Assembly: GCA_964407825.1 (NCBI GenBank)
Contig: CAYOXD010000005.1
Coordinates: 7,223-71,222, forward strand
Length of the DNA: 64,000 nt
Direction of reading: 5' to 3'
Source of the DNA: CAYOXD01 sp964407825
GTDB taxonomy: Bacteria > Desulfobacterota > Desulfobacteria > Desulfobacterales > JAFDDL01
A program made the position numbers and the translations under genes. Position 1 is the first letter of the stretch; each line of letters begins with the position of its first letter. This document shows, in pieces, positions 26,212 through 35,485 of the stretch. The notes below the pieces were generated by a model, which was not told where the DNA came from, ran no database searches, and saw only the letters and a list, made by a program, of their open reading frames with translations.

Positions 26212-27663
26212 CTATTTGAATTCCAGGGAAACCGGGCAGTGGTCCGAGCCCATGATATCCTTCAGAATCGCCGCTCCAAGGACTCGCGCTTCGCTGGCCG
26301 AGTCAACGCAGAAGTAGTCGATACGCCACCCGATGTTTCTTTCACGCGCATTGAACCGGTACGTCCACCACGTGTAATTGTCCGGCCCGTCATCGAATAT
26401 TCGAAAGGTATCCACGAAACCGGACCCGATGAATTCATCCATCCATGCCCGTTCCTCGGGCGAATATCCCGGGTTTTGTTCGTTGCTTTTGGGATTCTTG
26501 AGATCGATGGCCTTATGGGCCACGTTGAAGTCTCCGCAGATGATCGTCGATTTTCTGGCCGCCAGCGATGCCGCCATGCGATGCAAGGCCCTGTTGAAGT
26601 CCAGTTTGTACCCCAGGCGTAAAAGCCCATGCTGGGCGTTTGGGAAATAGGCGTTGATGAGGAAGAAATCCGAAAACTCGAGCGTCATGACCCGGCCCTC
26701 GTCGTCGAAGTGATCCAGACCAAGACCATAGGTGACTTGGAGCGGTGCTGTTTTCGTGTACACCCCCACTCCGGAATATCCCTTGCGCGCCGCTGAATGC
26801 CAGTAAGCGGTATAGCCATCGATGGTGCGTAACGCCTCGGACAACTGTTCCGGGTGGGCCTTTGTCTCCTGAATGGCGAAAATATCAGGGGCCAATGCCA
26901 AAACGGTATCCACAAATCCCCGTTTCTCCACTGCCCGGATGCCGTTCACATTCCAAGAGATGAGGGTTTTCCCCGTGCGCTTCCCGGCCCTGGGCGCCGT
27001 GGGGGGACCGACTTTGCGGGGGGTGACCCCGATTTTGGGGCAATCGGCCGCGATCACGCAGGCATCGCAATGGGGGGCGACCGGTGTGCAGGTGCCCTGC
27101 CCGAACGCCACCAGCAGGGAATTGATCTGCCGCCAGTAGGTTACCGGAAGCTTCTCCCGCAGGGCCATCTCCGTTTCAAGTGGGGTCCGGGTCCGGACAT
27201 ACCCCCATATGTTCATAATGCGGTGCACGTGGGTATCCACGCAGATGGCATCCCTGCCGAAGGCGACGCTGAGCACCAGATTGGCAGTTTTCCGGCCTAC
27301 GCCCGGCAAGCGCATGAGGGATTCCAGATCCGAGGGAACCGCTCCCCCCCAGGCCGCCAGGGCCGCCGGCAGCCTGGCCAGATATCCGGCTTTGTTCTTG
27401 TAAAAGCCCACGGGGTAAATGAGCTTTCGGATCTCCTCCTCGGGCAGTTCGGCAAGGGCGGCCGGATCCTGGGCGTGCCTGAAGAGCCGCGCCGCTGCCG
27501 CGGCAGTGGTCTCGTCCTTGGTGCGCGCCGAAAGAATGGTGGCCACCAGGACCTTGAACGGATCCCTTGTTTGAACGGCGATGAGATCGACCACCGGTGT
27601 TCTGTAGCCCGCCACCTCCTCCTTGATCGCCTCGATGAGCCTGGATATATCTGCTATTTTCAC
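26212..27663 (-). CDS. Endonuclease III-exonuclease III fusion (Nth-XthA)
   Basis: One 483-residue chain joins two base-excision repair enzymes. Residues 1-212 are endonuclease III: HhH motif LPGVGRKTA with catalytic Lys125, catalytic Asp143 in CVDTHVHRI, and an intact 4Fe-4S loop C192-x6-C199-x2-C202-x5-C208. A basic, Pro-rich linker (213-231) leads to exonuclease III (232-483): SWNVNGIRAV, Glu266 in AIQETK, Asp378/Asn380 in GDFNVAH, IDYFCVD and the catalytic His475 in GSDHCPV. Both active sites look complete. DNA glycosylase/AP lyase and AP endonuclease steps would be coupled in cis. Starts with GTG. Confidence 0.95.
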   Translation of the reverse strand: MKIADISRLIEAIKEEVAGYRTPVVDLIAVQTRDPFKVLVATILSARTKDETTAAAAARLFRHAQDPAALAELPEEEIRKLIYPVGFYKNKAGYLARLPAALAAWGGAVPSDLESLMRLPGVGRKTANLVLSVAFGRDAICVDTHVHRIMNIWGYVRTRTPLETEMALREKLPVTYWRQINSLLVAFGQGTCTPVAPHCDACVIAADCPKIGVTPRKVGPPTAPRAGKRTGKTLISWNVNGIRAVEKRGFVDTVLALAPDIFAIQETKAHPEQLSEALRTIDGYTAYWHSAARKGYSGVGVYTKTAPLQVTYGLGLDHFDDEGRVMTLEFSDFFLINAYFPNAQHGLLRLGYKLDFNRALHRMAASLAARKSTIICGDFNVAHKAIDLKNPKSNEQNPGYSPEERAWMDEFIGSGFVDTFRIFDDGPDNYTWWTYRFNARERNIGWRIDYFCVDSASEARVLGAAILKDIMGSDHCPVSLEFK

Positions 27664-27773
27664 GCCAGTTCCCTGATAGCGCCTGTTTCATTGCAAAGAG
27701 GTCCCGTGGGACTGCCGACCCTTTCCGTATCGGTCCCATGGGAAAAAAATCCCCTTCCCTATAGTGAACTTTG

Positions 27774-27816
27774 CTCTGACATGCAAATGGTTTCCATTTG
27801 CAATTTTCCGTCAGAG
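27774..27816. repeat. Two-tier inverted repeat between a monooxygenase gene and the Nth-XthA gene
   Basis: CTCTGAC (27774-27780) pairs with GTCAGAG (27810-27816), and inside it TGCAAATGG (27782-27790) pairs with CCATTTGCA (27794-27802) around TTT. Both arms are perfect. There is no adjacent T-run on either strand, so it is not a standard terminator; it may be an operator or mRNA hairpin upstream of the repair gene. Confidence 0.5.
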
Positions 27817-27879
27817 ATATGGACCGGTCTGTCGGATAAAAGGGAATAGGGGGTGCGGGTCCCGCTTCCAGGCGATTCT

Positions 27880-28200
27880 TTATTTCTGCTTTATCCACCG
27901 ATCATCGGACGGGAAGAGATGAGTCCCCGTCGATATATCAAGGGGCTTGGCAAGCCAATCCTGGACCGTTTCGATCCAACGCTTGAAATGGGGGGTTTCC
28001 TTATGGCGTTCAAACGCCGCCGCATCCCGGTAGACCTCGTAGAGATGCAGTCGATGGGGATCATCGGCGTTTTGAACTACGTTGAATAAGAGGCAGTCGG
28101 GCTCGTTTTGCACGGACCCGACGGCGTCGGCCAACATGGCCTCAACGAAAGTGGCCTGGTGCGCGGGCTTGATCTGTACAGTCACGACAACGGCGAACAT
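27880..28200 (-). CDS. YgiN/ABM-type (antibiotic biosynthesis) monooxygenase domain protein
   Basis: A 106-residue ferredoxin-like-fold protein with the ABM pattern: FAVVVTVQIKP at the start, CLLFNVVQNADDPHRL and LYEVYRDAAAFERHKETPHF in the second half. Family members include quinol monooxygenase YgiN and autoinducer-2 degrading LsrG; true activity here is unknown. The start at 28200 has AAAGGAGG 6 nt upstream; the longer reading from 28254 has no such site. Upstream of the nuclease fusion on the same strand, separated by a hairpin. Confidence 0.85.
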   Translation of the reverse strand: MFAVVVTVQIKPAHQATFVEAMLADAVGSVQNEPDCLLFNVVQNADDPHRLHLYEVYRDAAAFERHKETPHFKRWIETVQDWLAKPLDISTGTHLFPSDDRWIKQK

Positions 28201-28599
28201 GGCTTCCTCCTTTCGGTTGTGGGGTATAGACCCTGATCCGCCTTCGGGACTCAAGAAACCTTTTATTTCCAGTGAATGGGTCTAAGCAAATTTGCCTATT
28301 TGTGGATGGACACTCGCTGATGAACTAGTTACATCAGTTTATCAAAATCCTTTTTAGTTATAAAGATTATTTTATCATCCAGTCCAACCTTCTAAATTAA
28401 AAGAACTTTGCCTTACGTGGCGCTGCATCATCTTGACACAGAAGCACGGGGTGTCCTAATCTTAGCGTAAGCTTTGATTAGATGCTTCATCCGAGACATA
28501 CATGTTTCAGCACACCTATTGGCTGATGACAGGAAGTCTTGAAACTTAACATGTAACACTTGAAACCTTAAAGGCCTGTCCGGACAAAGGAGGATCATC
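28201..28599. other. 399-bp AT-richer intergenic region, divergent promoters
   Basis: Lies between divergent genes. Contains a good plus-strand promoter (28433-28462), a TGTCCGGACA perfect palindrome (28577-28586) close to the bacterioferritin ribosome site, and two copies of CTTGAAAC about 20 bp apart near 28540-28566. No gene seen. Confidence 0.5.
28433..28462 (+). promoter_or_regulatory. Sigma-70-type promoter of bacterioferritin
   Basis: TTGACA (28433-28438), 18-bp spacer, TAATCT (28457-28462). The -35 and spacer also carry a GACAC...GTGTC inverted repeat that could be an operator. The leader would be about 130 nt. Confidence 0.5.
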
Positions 28600-29139
28600 A
28601 TGCCCGAGGTGCCGAGAAAAGAACGCAAGGACAACGTTATCAAGGTGTTGAACAGGGCCCGCGCCATGGAGCTGCAGGCCATCGGCCAATACATGAACCA
28701 GCATTATAACCTGGATAACCTGGACTATGGCGAGCTGGCCGCCAAGGTCAAGCTCATTGCCATCGACGAGATGCGACACGCCGAGATGTTCGCCGAGCGT
28801 ATCAAGGAACTGGACGGAGAGCCCACCACCGAACCGGCCGCTACGGTAACCAAGGCGCAGCAGGTGGAGATCGTCTTCTCCTTCGACGCCAACCTGGAGG
28901 ACAACACCATCGATATCTACAACCAGTTCCTTGAGGTCTGTCGTGAGAACGGTGACAGCACCAGCGTGAAGCTCTTAGAGGCCATCATCGACGAGGAGCA
29001 GGCCCATTTCAACTACTTTGACAATGTCCATGAGCATATTGAAAGCCTGGGAGCCACGTACCTGGCCAAGATCGCCGGTACGCCCTCCTCCACCGGTGGA
29101 CCATCCAAGGGGTTCGTCATGGGCGGCGGCGCCGGATAA
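28600..29139 (+). CDS. bfr: Bacterioferritin (Desulfovibrio type)
   Basis: Iron-storing ferritin cage subunit of 179 residues. The four-helix bundle carries the diiron ligands (Glu in MELQAIGQY, ExxH in DEMRHAE, and the later EEQAH). Met58 in IDEMRHAE is placed like the haem-ligating Met of bacterioferritins. The C-terminal TYLAKIAGTPSSTG...SKGFV tail closely matches the Desulfovibrio desulfuricans protein as I remember it, which carries an unusual iron-coproporphyrin. Strong AAAGGAGG ribosome site. Monocistronic, with its own promoter. Confidence 0.9.
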   Translation: MPEVPRKERKDNVIKVLNRARAMELQAIGQYMNQHYNLDNLDYGELAAKVKLIAIDEMRHAEMFAERIKELDGEPTTEPAATVTKAQQVEIVFSFDANLEDNTIDIYNQFLEVCRENGDSTSVKLLEAIIDEEQAHFNYFDNVHEHIESLGATYLAKIAGTPSSTGGPSKGFVMGGGAG

Positions 29140-29421
29140 CGCAGGAAGCGCTCCCCGCGTTTCCCCCCATTGAAAAAATCTCAAGTATAGCTTGCAACTG
29201 CATAGGAAATAGGCATAGAATACACGGATTCATGCGGTTATTTCCCGGATGGTGCTGCTTTTTTTCTCGATAAAATCGGTAACAACTTGAATATACACTA
29301 CATTATATAATGCAACAATCTGTCACCGCCTTGCGGACGAGCACAGGGATGGAGAGGGTGAACAGATCGGTATACGGGAACTAAAGGGCCTATACGGATG
29401 GGTAAATAAACCAACGAATAA

Positions 29422-30243
29422 GTGAACAAAGCCCTCAGGATGCAAAAAAGCCGCGCCATAACGCTAATAGTCCTGTTTGTCGCGACGGTGATCAGTGGAA
29501 CCGCGGCGGCGCGCTCCCATTCTGTCGAGCTTTTCTATTTTAACCCCGACTCCCCGCAAAGCAACCTGTCGCGCCTTAAACGCGATATGGACAGCTTTCT
29601 TTCAGCGGCCGGATTTCCCATCACCTTTCAGCCTTTTGCCCACCTGGTGGATCTGGAAAACCAGCTCAAGGAAAAGGCCCCTGCGTTTCTTTTCGTTCCC
29701 GAGTGGTATCTGAAACGCAATGGCGCCAAACTCGGACTGCACCCCCTGCTGATGCCGCTGCACCATGGGAAGGCCTACTATCGCAAGGTCCTCCTGGCAG
29801 AGCAGGCAGTGGGATTGAGCGACATCCACCATGGGCATCCCACAGTGGCCATGACATCCATGGGTCCCGATGGAAATGCCATACTCGATACGATCCTGTT
29901 TTCCCCGCATGGGATGACAGCCGCTAACATCAACGCGATCATCGTTCCCAAGGATACCGATGCGCTTTTCGCGCTGGCCCTGGGCCAGGTGGACATGGCG
30001 TTGGTTGCAGAGCGAAGCCTGAAACTGATTTCAAAAATTAACCCGAACATTCTGCACAGGGTTCATCCGCTGCTGGAGTCGAAGCCCATTCCCATGCCGG
30101 TGCTCTGCTACACCAAGGGAGTGGCCACCGCCGCAGATGTTCAGAAGCTCAAAAGGTTATTTCTGGACACCAGAAACAAAGAGAGCCGTTTACTCATCAT
30201 GGAGATGCTACAGATCAATGGATGGCAGGCCGATCCTAAATAA
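29422..30243 (+). CDS. PhnD-like periplasmic substrate-binding protein
   Basis: A 273-residue secreted protein: signal peptide with hydrophobic core (about 13-28) ending near AAARS, then a type II periplasmic binding fold of the phosphonate/phosphite-binding class. Typical segments are a VPEWYLKR strand, a LADIH-like GLSDIHHGHPTV hinge and DTDALFALALGQVDMALVA. First gene of a seven-gene operon that has no ABC permease or ATPase, so it more likely feeds a sensor kinase than a transporter. The start is GTG at 29422; an ATG at 29440 is possible. Ligand unknown. Confidence 0.75.
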   Translation: MNKALRMQKSRAITLIVLFVATVISGTAAARSHSVELFYFNPDSPQSNLSRLKRDMDSFLSAAGFPITFQPFAHLVDLENQLKEKAPAFLFVPEWYLKRNGAKLGLHPLLMPLHHGKAYYRKVLLAEQAVGLSDIHHGHPTVAMTSMGPDGNAILDTILFSPHGMTAANINAIIVPKDTDALFALALGQVDMALVAERSLKLISKINPNILHRVHPLLESKPIPMPVLCYTKGVATAADVQKLKRLFLDTRNKESRLLIMEMLQINGWQADPK

Positions 30244-31180
30244 AATTGCAGCATTGCTGCTGATAGCGGGTCTATGGATCATGCCGGCGGGCGCCCATGC
30301 CGCCGGAGCCGCCCCACGCCCCATTGCCATTCTGCTCAGCGATTCGCAAGAGGCCTACACCCGGCCTGTGGCCTCCTTTACCGACGAGATTCAGATGCCG
30401 GTCAAGGTCTTCAATTTGAAAGGGGATATTAATAACGCACCGGCTGTCATGGACAAAATCCGTGCCATCCGCCCCTCCCTGATTTTTGCTTTGGGGGCCA
30501 AGGCCGCCTGCACCGCCAAGGTGTGGACCTCCGATCCGCCCCACACACCGGTGATCTTTGCCATGGTGCTCAACTGGCGGCAATATCGGCTCACCGAGGG
30601 GCAGGATAACATCGCCGGCATCGCAACGGAGGTGGCCCCGGGAACCCAGCTGGCCAACATGACCATCATCTCCCCCAGGCTCAAAAGAGTCGGCATCATT
30701 TACAGCCGGGCCCATTCCCTGCAGACCGTCCGGCGGGTCAAGGATGCCGCAAAAAAACTGGGCCTGCAAATTATCGACCTTTCCATCAGGCGGCCCAAGG
30801 AATTTCGTCAGGCTTTCAAAAAGCTCTCTGAGCAAATCGACGCATACTGGATGCTGGCGGACCCGGTGGTCTATACGCTCAAGAACGTGGACTGGCTGAC
30901 GCAACGGTGTGCCAAGAATCATCTGGTCTGTATGGGGCAGTCCAAGAACATCGCAGAAGTGGGAGTCCTGCTGGCCGTAAACCCGGATATTGCCAACGTG
31001 GGCCGGCAGGCCGCCTCCATGGCCAAAAACATCCTTCTGCGCCATCAGCTTCCCGAAAGGATCGGTGTAATGCCGCCCCTGGGAACACGCCTGGTGCTGA
31101 ACGCCAAAACAGCCAAAGAGATCGGACTGAAATTGAACCACACGGTCATGGATATGGCGAATGATATCATTGATCGGTAG
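30218..31180 (+). CDS. ABC-type substrate-binding protein (uncharacterised TrpX-like family)
   Basis: A 320-residue protein with a signal peptide (hydrophobic core at about 9-22, cleavage near AHAAG) and a type I periplasmic-binding fold: IAILLSDSQEAY, LIFALGAKAA, VIFAMVLNW, RVGIIYSRAHS and a C-terminal GVLLAVNPDIANVGRQAA. This matches the ABC_sub_bind family often found beside membrane histidine kinases. The ATG at 30218 lies within the previous gene (26-bp overlap). It is followed 23 bp later by a histidine kinase. No cognate permease is near. Confidence 0.85.
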   Translation: MDGRPILNKIAALLLIAGLWIMPAGAHAAGAAPRPIAILLSDSQEAYTRPVASFTDEIQMPVKVFNLKGDINNAPAVMDKIRAIRPSLIFALGAKAACTAKVWTSDPPHTPVIFAMVLNWRQYRLTEGQDNIAGIATEVAPGTQLANMTIISPRLKRVGIIYSRAHSLQTVRRVKDAAKKLGLQIIDLSIRRPKEFRQAFKKLSEQIDAYWMLADPVVYTLKNVDWLTQRCAKNHLVCMGQSKNIAEVGVLLAVNPDIANVGRQAASMAKNILLRHQLPERIGVMPPLGTRLVLNAKTAKEIGLKLNHTVMDMANDIIDR

Positions 31181-31203
31181 CTGTCAGCAGGCAATAAAAC
31201 GGC

Positions 31204-33060
31204 ATGGCCAAGACTCTGGTGAATAACGTCAAGGAGCCCCATATCCGAAAGAGGATGGTCTGGCGCCCCTCCATCCGGTTCTATCTGGTGCTGATGAACC
31301 TGGTTTTGCTATGCCTGCTGTTTCCCAGCGCAAGCCTCCTTTACCTGCATCAGGAGGCCAAATCCCGGGATGCCCAACTCCATCGAACCATTGCCCAGAT
31401 GCGTCAGGCCCTCGAAAACAGAACCGGCGCTCTTGTGCGCAACATGGCCCTCAGCGCGGGCTATGCGGTGGCCGGGTACGACTTCACCTTTCTGAACAAC
31501 ATAGTTCGCCAGGCGGTGGCGGAGGACCCCGAAATCCGGTACTGCCTGATCATGGATACAAAATCCAGGGCTGTGGCCCACAGCGACCCGGCGAAGGTGG
31601 GCGCCACCTTGACCGGCCCCAGGGCCCGGCAGGCAGCGTCCATCATGGCCTCCAAATTCCCCCCCACCATTTCCGAAGGCCAACGGCCCCCGGTCTATTT
31701 TCTGGATGAGAATCTCGATCCGAATCTGAAACAGCCCCAGATCATGGAGGCCGTGACCCCTATTTATAGCGGCGCCAAGCTCTATGCCGTGCTGCGATGC
31801 GGGGTCTCCCTGGACCGGCTTTCCACTGAAATCCGGACCGCAAAGCAGGCTTGGACCCACCGATCCAGACAATTCAAGATCTACCTGGCCTCCACCACCG
31901 GCGTGTTTTTCACCCTCGGCATGCTGATCGCGGTCCTGTTCACACGCTCTTTCGTTCAGTCCATAAAGGTGCTCAGCAGGGGGGTGAGCCGGGTGTCCCA
32001 CGGAGATCTGGATCACCAGATCCAGCCCAGCGGGCTGGTTTGCGCGGAGCTGCTGAAGCTTTCCGAGGCCTTTAACGCCATGACCGGGCAGTTGCAGGTA
32101 TCCCGACATCTGGTGGACGAATACAGCAAATCACTGGAGCAAAAGGTGGTCGAAAGAACCAGGGAACTGAAAAACGCCCAGGCCCACCTGATGCAGCAGG
32201 CCCACGAGGCCGGCATGGCCGAGATGGCCGTCGGCATTCTTCACAACATCGGCAACGCCGTCACGCCGGCCAAGGTGGGGTTATTCCAGCTCTTCCATCG
32301 CCTGAAGGGAAAGCCCCTTCTGCGCAGCCTGCCAGCGGCCCTTGAAGAGATATCCGGAGTGCTGCCGATCGTTCCCTCCCTCTTGGAGCCTGACAAGAAG
32401 CGGCTTCTCAGGATCCTTGAACTGACGCCGGCGGCCATCGAGGAAGAATATGATCAGTATGCCGACAAAATTGAACAGATTCAGCACAAGCTGGCCCATA
32501 TCGAGGAGATCATCGGCCTGCAGATGCGCTATGCCCAGATCTTCGGAAAGCTGGAAAGCGTAAATGTCCCCCAGGTGGTCGAGGACGCGCTCACCCTGCT
32601 GGATGACAATTTGAAAAAACGCAATATTCAGGTCATCAGAGACTTTTCCCCGGTGCCATCCGTCAGGGTTGAAAAGACCCAGCTGATGCAGATCGTCATC
32701 AATCTGATCAAGAACGGCTGCGAGGCCATGGACGAGGTCGTGGATCAAGAGCGCGTCCTCACCCTTTCGATCCATCACGACCCCGGACCACCGGACTGCC
32801 TGACCCTGGTTGTCAGGGACACCGGTATCGGGTTCGACCCGAAGGAGCGAGAACAGTTTTTCAAGTTCGGTTACACCACCAAGGATAGGGGGTCGGGCTT
32901 CGGGCTTCACTCCTGCGCCAATTACCTGATCGCCCACAACGGCGCCATCGAGGCTCACAGCGACGGCAGGGGCAAGGGTGCCGAATTCGTGGTTCGACTG
33001 GCCATCTCCACCCCCGATGGGGTTCATGAAGGAGGGGAACACCTTGAATACGGACAATAA
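31204..33060 (+). CDS. Membrane sensor histidine kinase with extracytoplasmic sensor
   Basis: A 618-residue kinase: transmembrane helices at about 25-45 and 232-252 enclose a Cache-like periplasmic sensor (EIRYCLIMDTKSRAVAHSDP is typical). HAMP and a coiled coil follow (290-340), then a variant H-box AVGILHNIGNAV, and HATPase_c with NLIKNGCEAMD, DTGIGFD and GSGFGLH. The HNIGN H-box belongs to a distinct kinase subgroup. Starts 23 bp after the second binding protein and overlaps the next gene by 17 bp. Likely reads ligand-loaded binding protein. Confidence 0.9.
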   Translation: MAKTLVNNVKEPHIRKRMVWRPSIRFYLVLMNLVLLCLLFPSASLLYLHQEAKSRDAQLHRTIAQMRQALENRTGALVRNMALSAGYAVAGYDFTFLNNIVRQAVAEDPEIRYCLIMDTKSRAVAHSDPAKVGATLTGPRARQAASIMASKFPPTISEGQRPPVYFLDENLDPNLKQPQIMEAVTPIYSGAKLYAVLRCGVSLDRLSTEIRTAKQAWTHRSRQFKIYLASTTGVFFTLGMLIAVLFTRSFVQSIKVLSRGVSRVSHGDLDHQIQPSGLVCAELLKLSEAFNAMTGQLQVSRHLVDEYSKSLEQKVVERTRELKNAQAHLMQQAHEAGMAEMAVGILHNIGNAVTPAKVGLFQLFHRLKGKPLLRSLPAALEEISGVLPIVPSLLEPDKKRLLRILELTPAAIEEEYDQYADKIEQIQHKLAHIEEIIGLQMRYAQIFGKLESVNVPQVVEDALTLLDDNLKKRNIQVIRDFSPVPSVRVEKTQLMQIVINLIKNGCEAMDEVVDQERVLTLSIHHDPGPPDCLTLVVRDTGIGFDPKEREQFFKFGYTTKDRGSGFGLHSCANYLIAHNGAIEAHSDGRGKGAEFVVRLAISTPDGVHEGGEHLEYGQ

Positions 33061-35485
33061 CCACGTCCTTATCATCGATGACGACCCTGAAATCCAGAGC
33101 GCCTATCGCATGGTTCTATCACCCGAGCCGGAGAGCGAGCGCTCATCAAGCGCGCAACTGGCCAAGCTGCTACACAAGGGGCAGCTGCCTGAGCCATCCG
33201 GCGGCCCGCGGTTCGAGCTCGATTTCGCCGGGCAGGGCATCGAGGGTGTCGCCCTGGTGGAGGCCTCCCTCGAAAAACAGCATCCCTTCGCCGTTGCCTT
33301 CATCGATATCCGCATCCCCCCGGGCTTTGACGGTATGGAGACAGCGGCCCGTGTCCGTCGGATCGATCCGGACATCGAAATCGTCATCGTCACCGCTTAC
33401 TCGGATCGTTCCCGGGAAGAGATTGTCCATGCCGTGGGCGCCCCTGAAAAACTGCTCTTTTTACGCAAGCCCTTCGATCCCGAAGAGCTGATCCAGATGG
33501 CCCTGTCCCTTACGGCCAAGTGGAACCTGGCCCGCCAGGCAAGGGAACATAGAAACGAACTCGAAACCGTATTGATGACCTCACCGGCGGCCATCTATTC
33601 GGTAGACGGGAACCGATGCATCACCTCCTGGAATCAGGCAGCCGAGCGGATCACCGGTTATACGGCCCAGCAGGTGTTGGGCCGTCCCTGCGTTCTCAAC
33701 CACATCGGCATCGAAAAGGCATGCGGAGGCTGCCTCCTGGAGGTGGACGATCCATCCCTGCAACACCATGAGATCCAAATCCTCGACCGGCAGGGCGTGC
33801 CCCGCACGCTCCTGAAAAAGGGCACCCGGATCATGGACCGCCAGGGCCGAACGATCAGGCTGGTGGAGAGCTTCTGGGACATCACGGCCCGAAAGGCGAC
33901 AGAAGCCGCCCTGGCGGAGTCCGAGGCGCGGTTCCGGGCCCTGGTGGAAACCACCAGCGACTGGGTCTGGGAGACAGACGCCTCCGGCAGATTCACCTAC
34001 TGCTCCCCGCTGTGCGAAGCCATCTACGGATATGGTCCCCAGGAGCTACAGGGCCGATCCCTTTTCGATCTTCTGGTGCATTCCGACGAAATCGCCGAGA
34101 AGCGGTCGATCTTCAACAAATGCGTAGAGAATAAACAGGCGTTTCACAACATCGAGCACCGAAGCCTCACAAAGGATGGCCAGATCATCCATATCGAGTC
34201 CAGCGGCAGACCGGTGATGGCAGAAGACGGCCGGGTCATCGGATTTCGGGGGATCGATCGGGATGTGACCAATCGCAAGCTCATCGAAAAGGAGCGCCAG
34301 GAGCTGGAAGTCCAGTACCGGCAGAGTCAGAAGCTGGAAGCCCTGGGAACCCTGGCCGGCGGTATCGCCCATGATCTCAACAATGTCTTGACCCCCATCA
34401 TGGGCGGCACCCAGCTGTCCCTGCTCAAGCTGGATCCGAGTCACCCCATCTATGACAATCTGAAAACCATCGAAGAGGGCGTCCAGCGCGCCGCTGACCT
34501 GCTGCACCAGATCCTGGCCTTCAGCCGCAAGCAGGTCATGGCAACCCGCCCATTGAACCTCACCGAGCTGATCAAGGCGTTTGCCGCCATGCTCCGGCGC
34601 CTGATTCGCGAAGATATCCACCTGGCCTTCAATCTGGAGGAGGACCTGGGTACCATCGAAGCCGACAAGAACCAGATGGAGCAGGTCCTCATCAATCTCG
34701 TGGTCAACGCCACGGATGCCGTGGAAAAGGATGGAGAGGTGACCATCCTGACCGCCAACCGGGTGGTCACTTACCCCGATTCGGCCCAGGCCGACCATCG
34801 GATAGCTCCCGGCTCGTACGTGCTCATGTCGGTGAGCGATAACGGAACAGGGATGGACCCAACCACAGTGAGCCGGATTTTCGATCCTTTTTATACCACC
34901 AAGGAGGCCGGAAAGGGCACCGGTCTTGGGCTTTCCACCGTCTACGGCATCATCCGGCAGCACGGCGGCGAAATCCTGGTGGATACAGCCCCCGGGAGGG
35001 GGGCCCGCTTCGATATTTACATCCCAAGAACCGAAGGCCGCATCGAAACCGAGACGCAGGACAGCCCCCAGGCCGTCATTGGCGGCCAGGAAACCGTCCT
35101 GCTGGTGGAGGACAATCTGGATGTGCGCAACATGACCCGCACCAGTCTGGAGCATTACGGTTACCAGGTCATCGAGGCGGCCAACGGACTCGAGGCCATC
35201 CAGGTTTTCGAGGCACATGAGGGTCGCATCGATCTGCTCTTCACCGATGTGGTCATGCCGGGCATGGGCGGCCAAACCCTTGCCGAACGGCTCCGTGAGT
35301 TCAGCCCCAGGCTGCCGGTACTGTTCATGAGCGGGCACCCCTTCGATGTGAACACCAAGGTATTGGCCGAAATAAAGGGCAACGACTTCATTCAAAAACC
35401 GTTCAAACCCCTGGAGATGGCCCAGAAAATCCGGCAAATGCTGGACGAGGGGAAAAGGCGTGCAGGCCCCGAACAAAACACATGA
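33044..35485 (+). CDS. Hybrid histidine kinase: REC-PAS-PAS-HisKA-HATPase-REC
   Basis: An 813-residue cytoplasmic protein with no transmembrane segment. N-terminal receiver (acidic IIDDDPE; Asp in FIDIRIPP; Lys in FLRKPFDP) carries an unusual insertion of about 40 residues after its first helix. Two PAS domains follow (about 180-300 and 305-430), then H-box GGIAHDLNNVL, HATPase (NLVVNATDAVE, DNGTGM, TGLGLS) and a C-terminal receiver (FTDVVMPGM; FIQKPFKP). The TTG at 33044 has GGAGG 8 nt upstream and overlaps the previous kinase gene. No HTH output gene is adjacent. Confidence 0.9.
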   Translation: MNTDNNHVLIIDDDPEIQSAYRMVLSPEPESERSSSAQLAKLLHKGQLPEPSGGPRFELDFAGQGIEGVALVEASLEKQHPFAVAFIDIRIPPGFDGMETAARVRRIDPDIEIVIVTAYSDRSREEIVHAVGAPEKLLFLRKPFDPEELIQMALSLTAKWNLARQAREHRNELETVLMTSPAAIYSVDGNRCITSWNQAAERITGYTAQQVLGRPCVLNHIGIEKACGGCLLEVDDPSLQHHEIQILDRQGVPRTLLKKGTRIMDRQGRTIRLVESFWDITARKATEAALAESEARFRALVETTSDWVWETDASGRFTYCSPLCEAIYGYGPQELQGRSLFDLLVHSDEIAEKRSIFNKCVENKQAFHNIEHRSLTKDGQIIHIESSGRPVMAEDGRVIGFRGIDRDVTNRKLIEKERQELEVQYRQSQKLEALGTLAGGIAHDLNNVLTPIMGGTQLSLLKLDPSHPIYDNLKTIEEGVQRAADLLHQILAFSRKQVMATRPLNLTELIKAFAAMLRRLIREDIHLAFNLEEDLGTIEADKNQMEQVLINLVVNATDAVEKDGEVTILTANRVVTYPDSAQADHRIAPGSYVLMSVSDNGTGMDPTTVSRIFDPFYTTKEAGKGTGLGLSTVYGIIRQHGGEILVDTAPGRGARFDIYIPRTEGRIETETQDSPQAVIGGQETVLLVEDNLDVRNMTRTSLEHYGYQVIEAANGLEAIQVFEAHEGRIDLLFTDVVMPGMGGQTLAERLREFSPRLPVLFMSGHPFDVNTKVLAEIKGNDFIQKPFKPLEMAQKIRQMLDEGKRRAGPEQNT

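Noticed and set aside
34046..35476. A 476-codon minus-strand open frame
   Set aside because: Antisense shadow of the hybrid kinase, whose domains are all recognisable on the plus strand.
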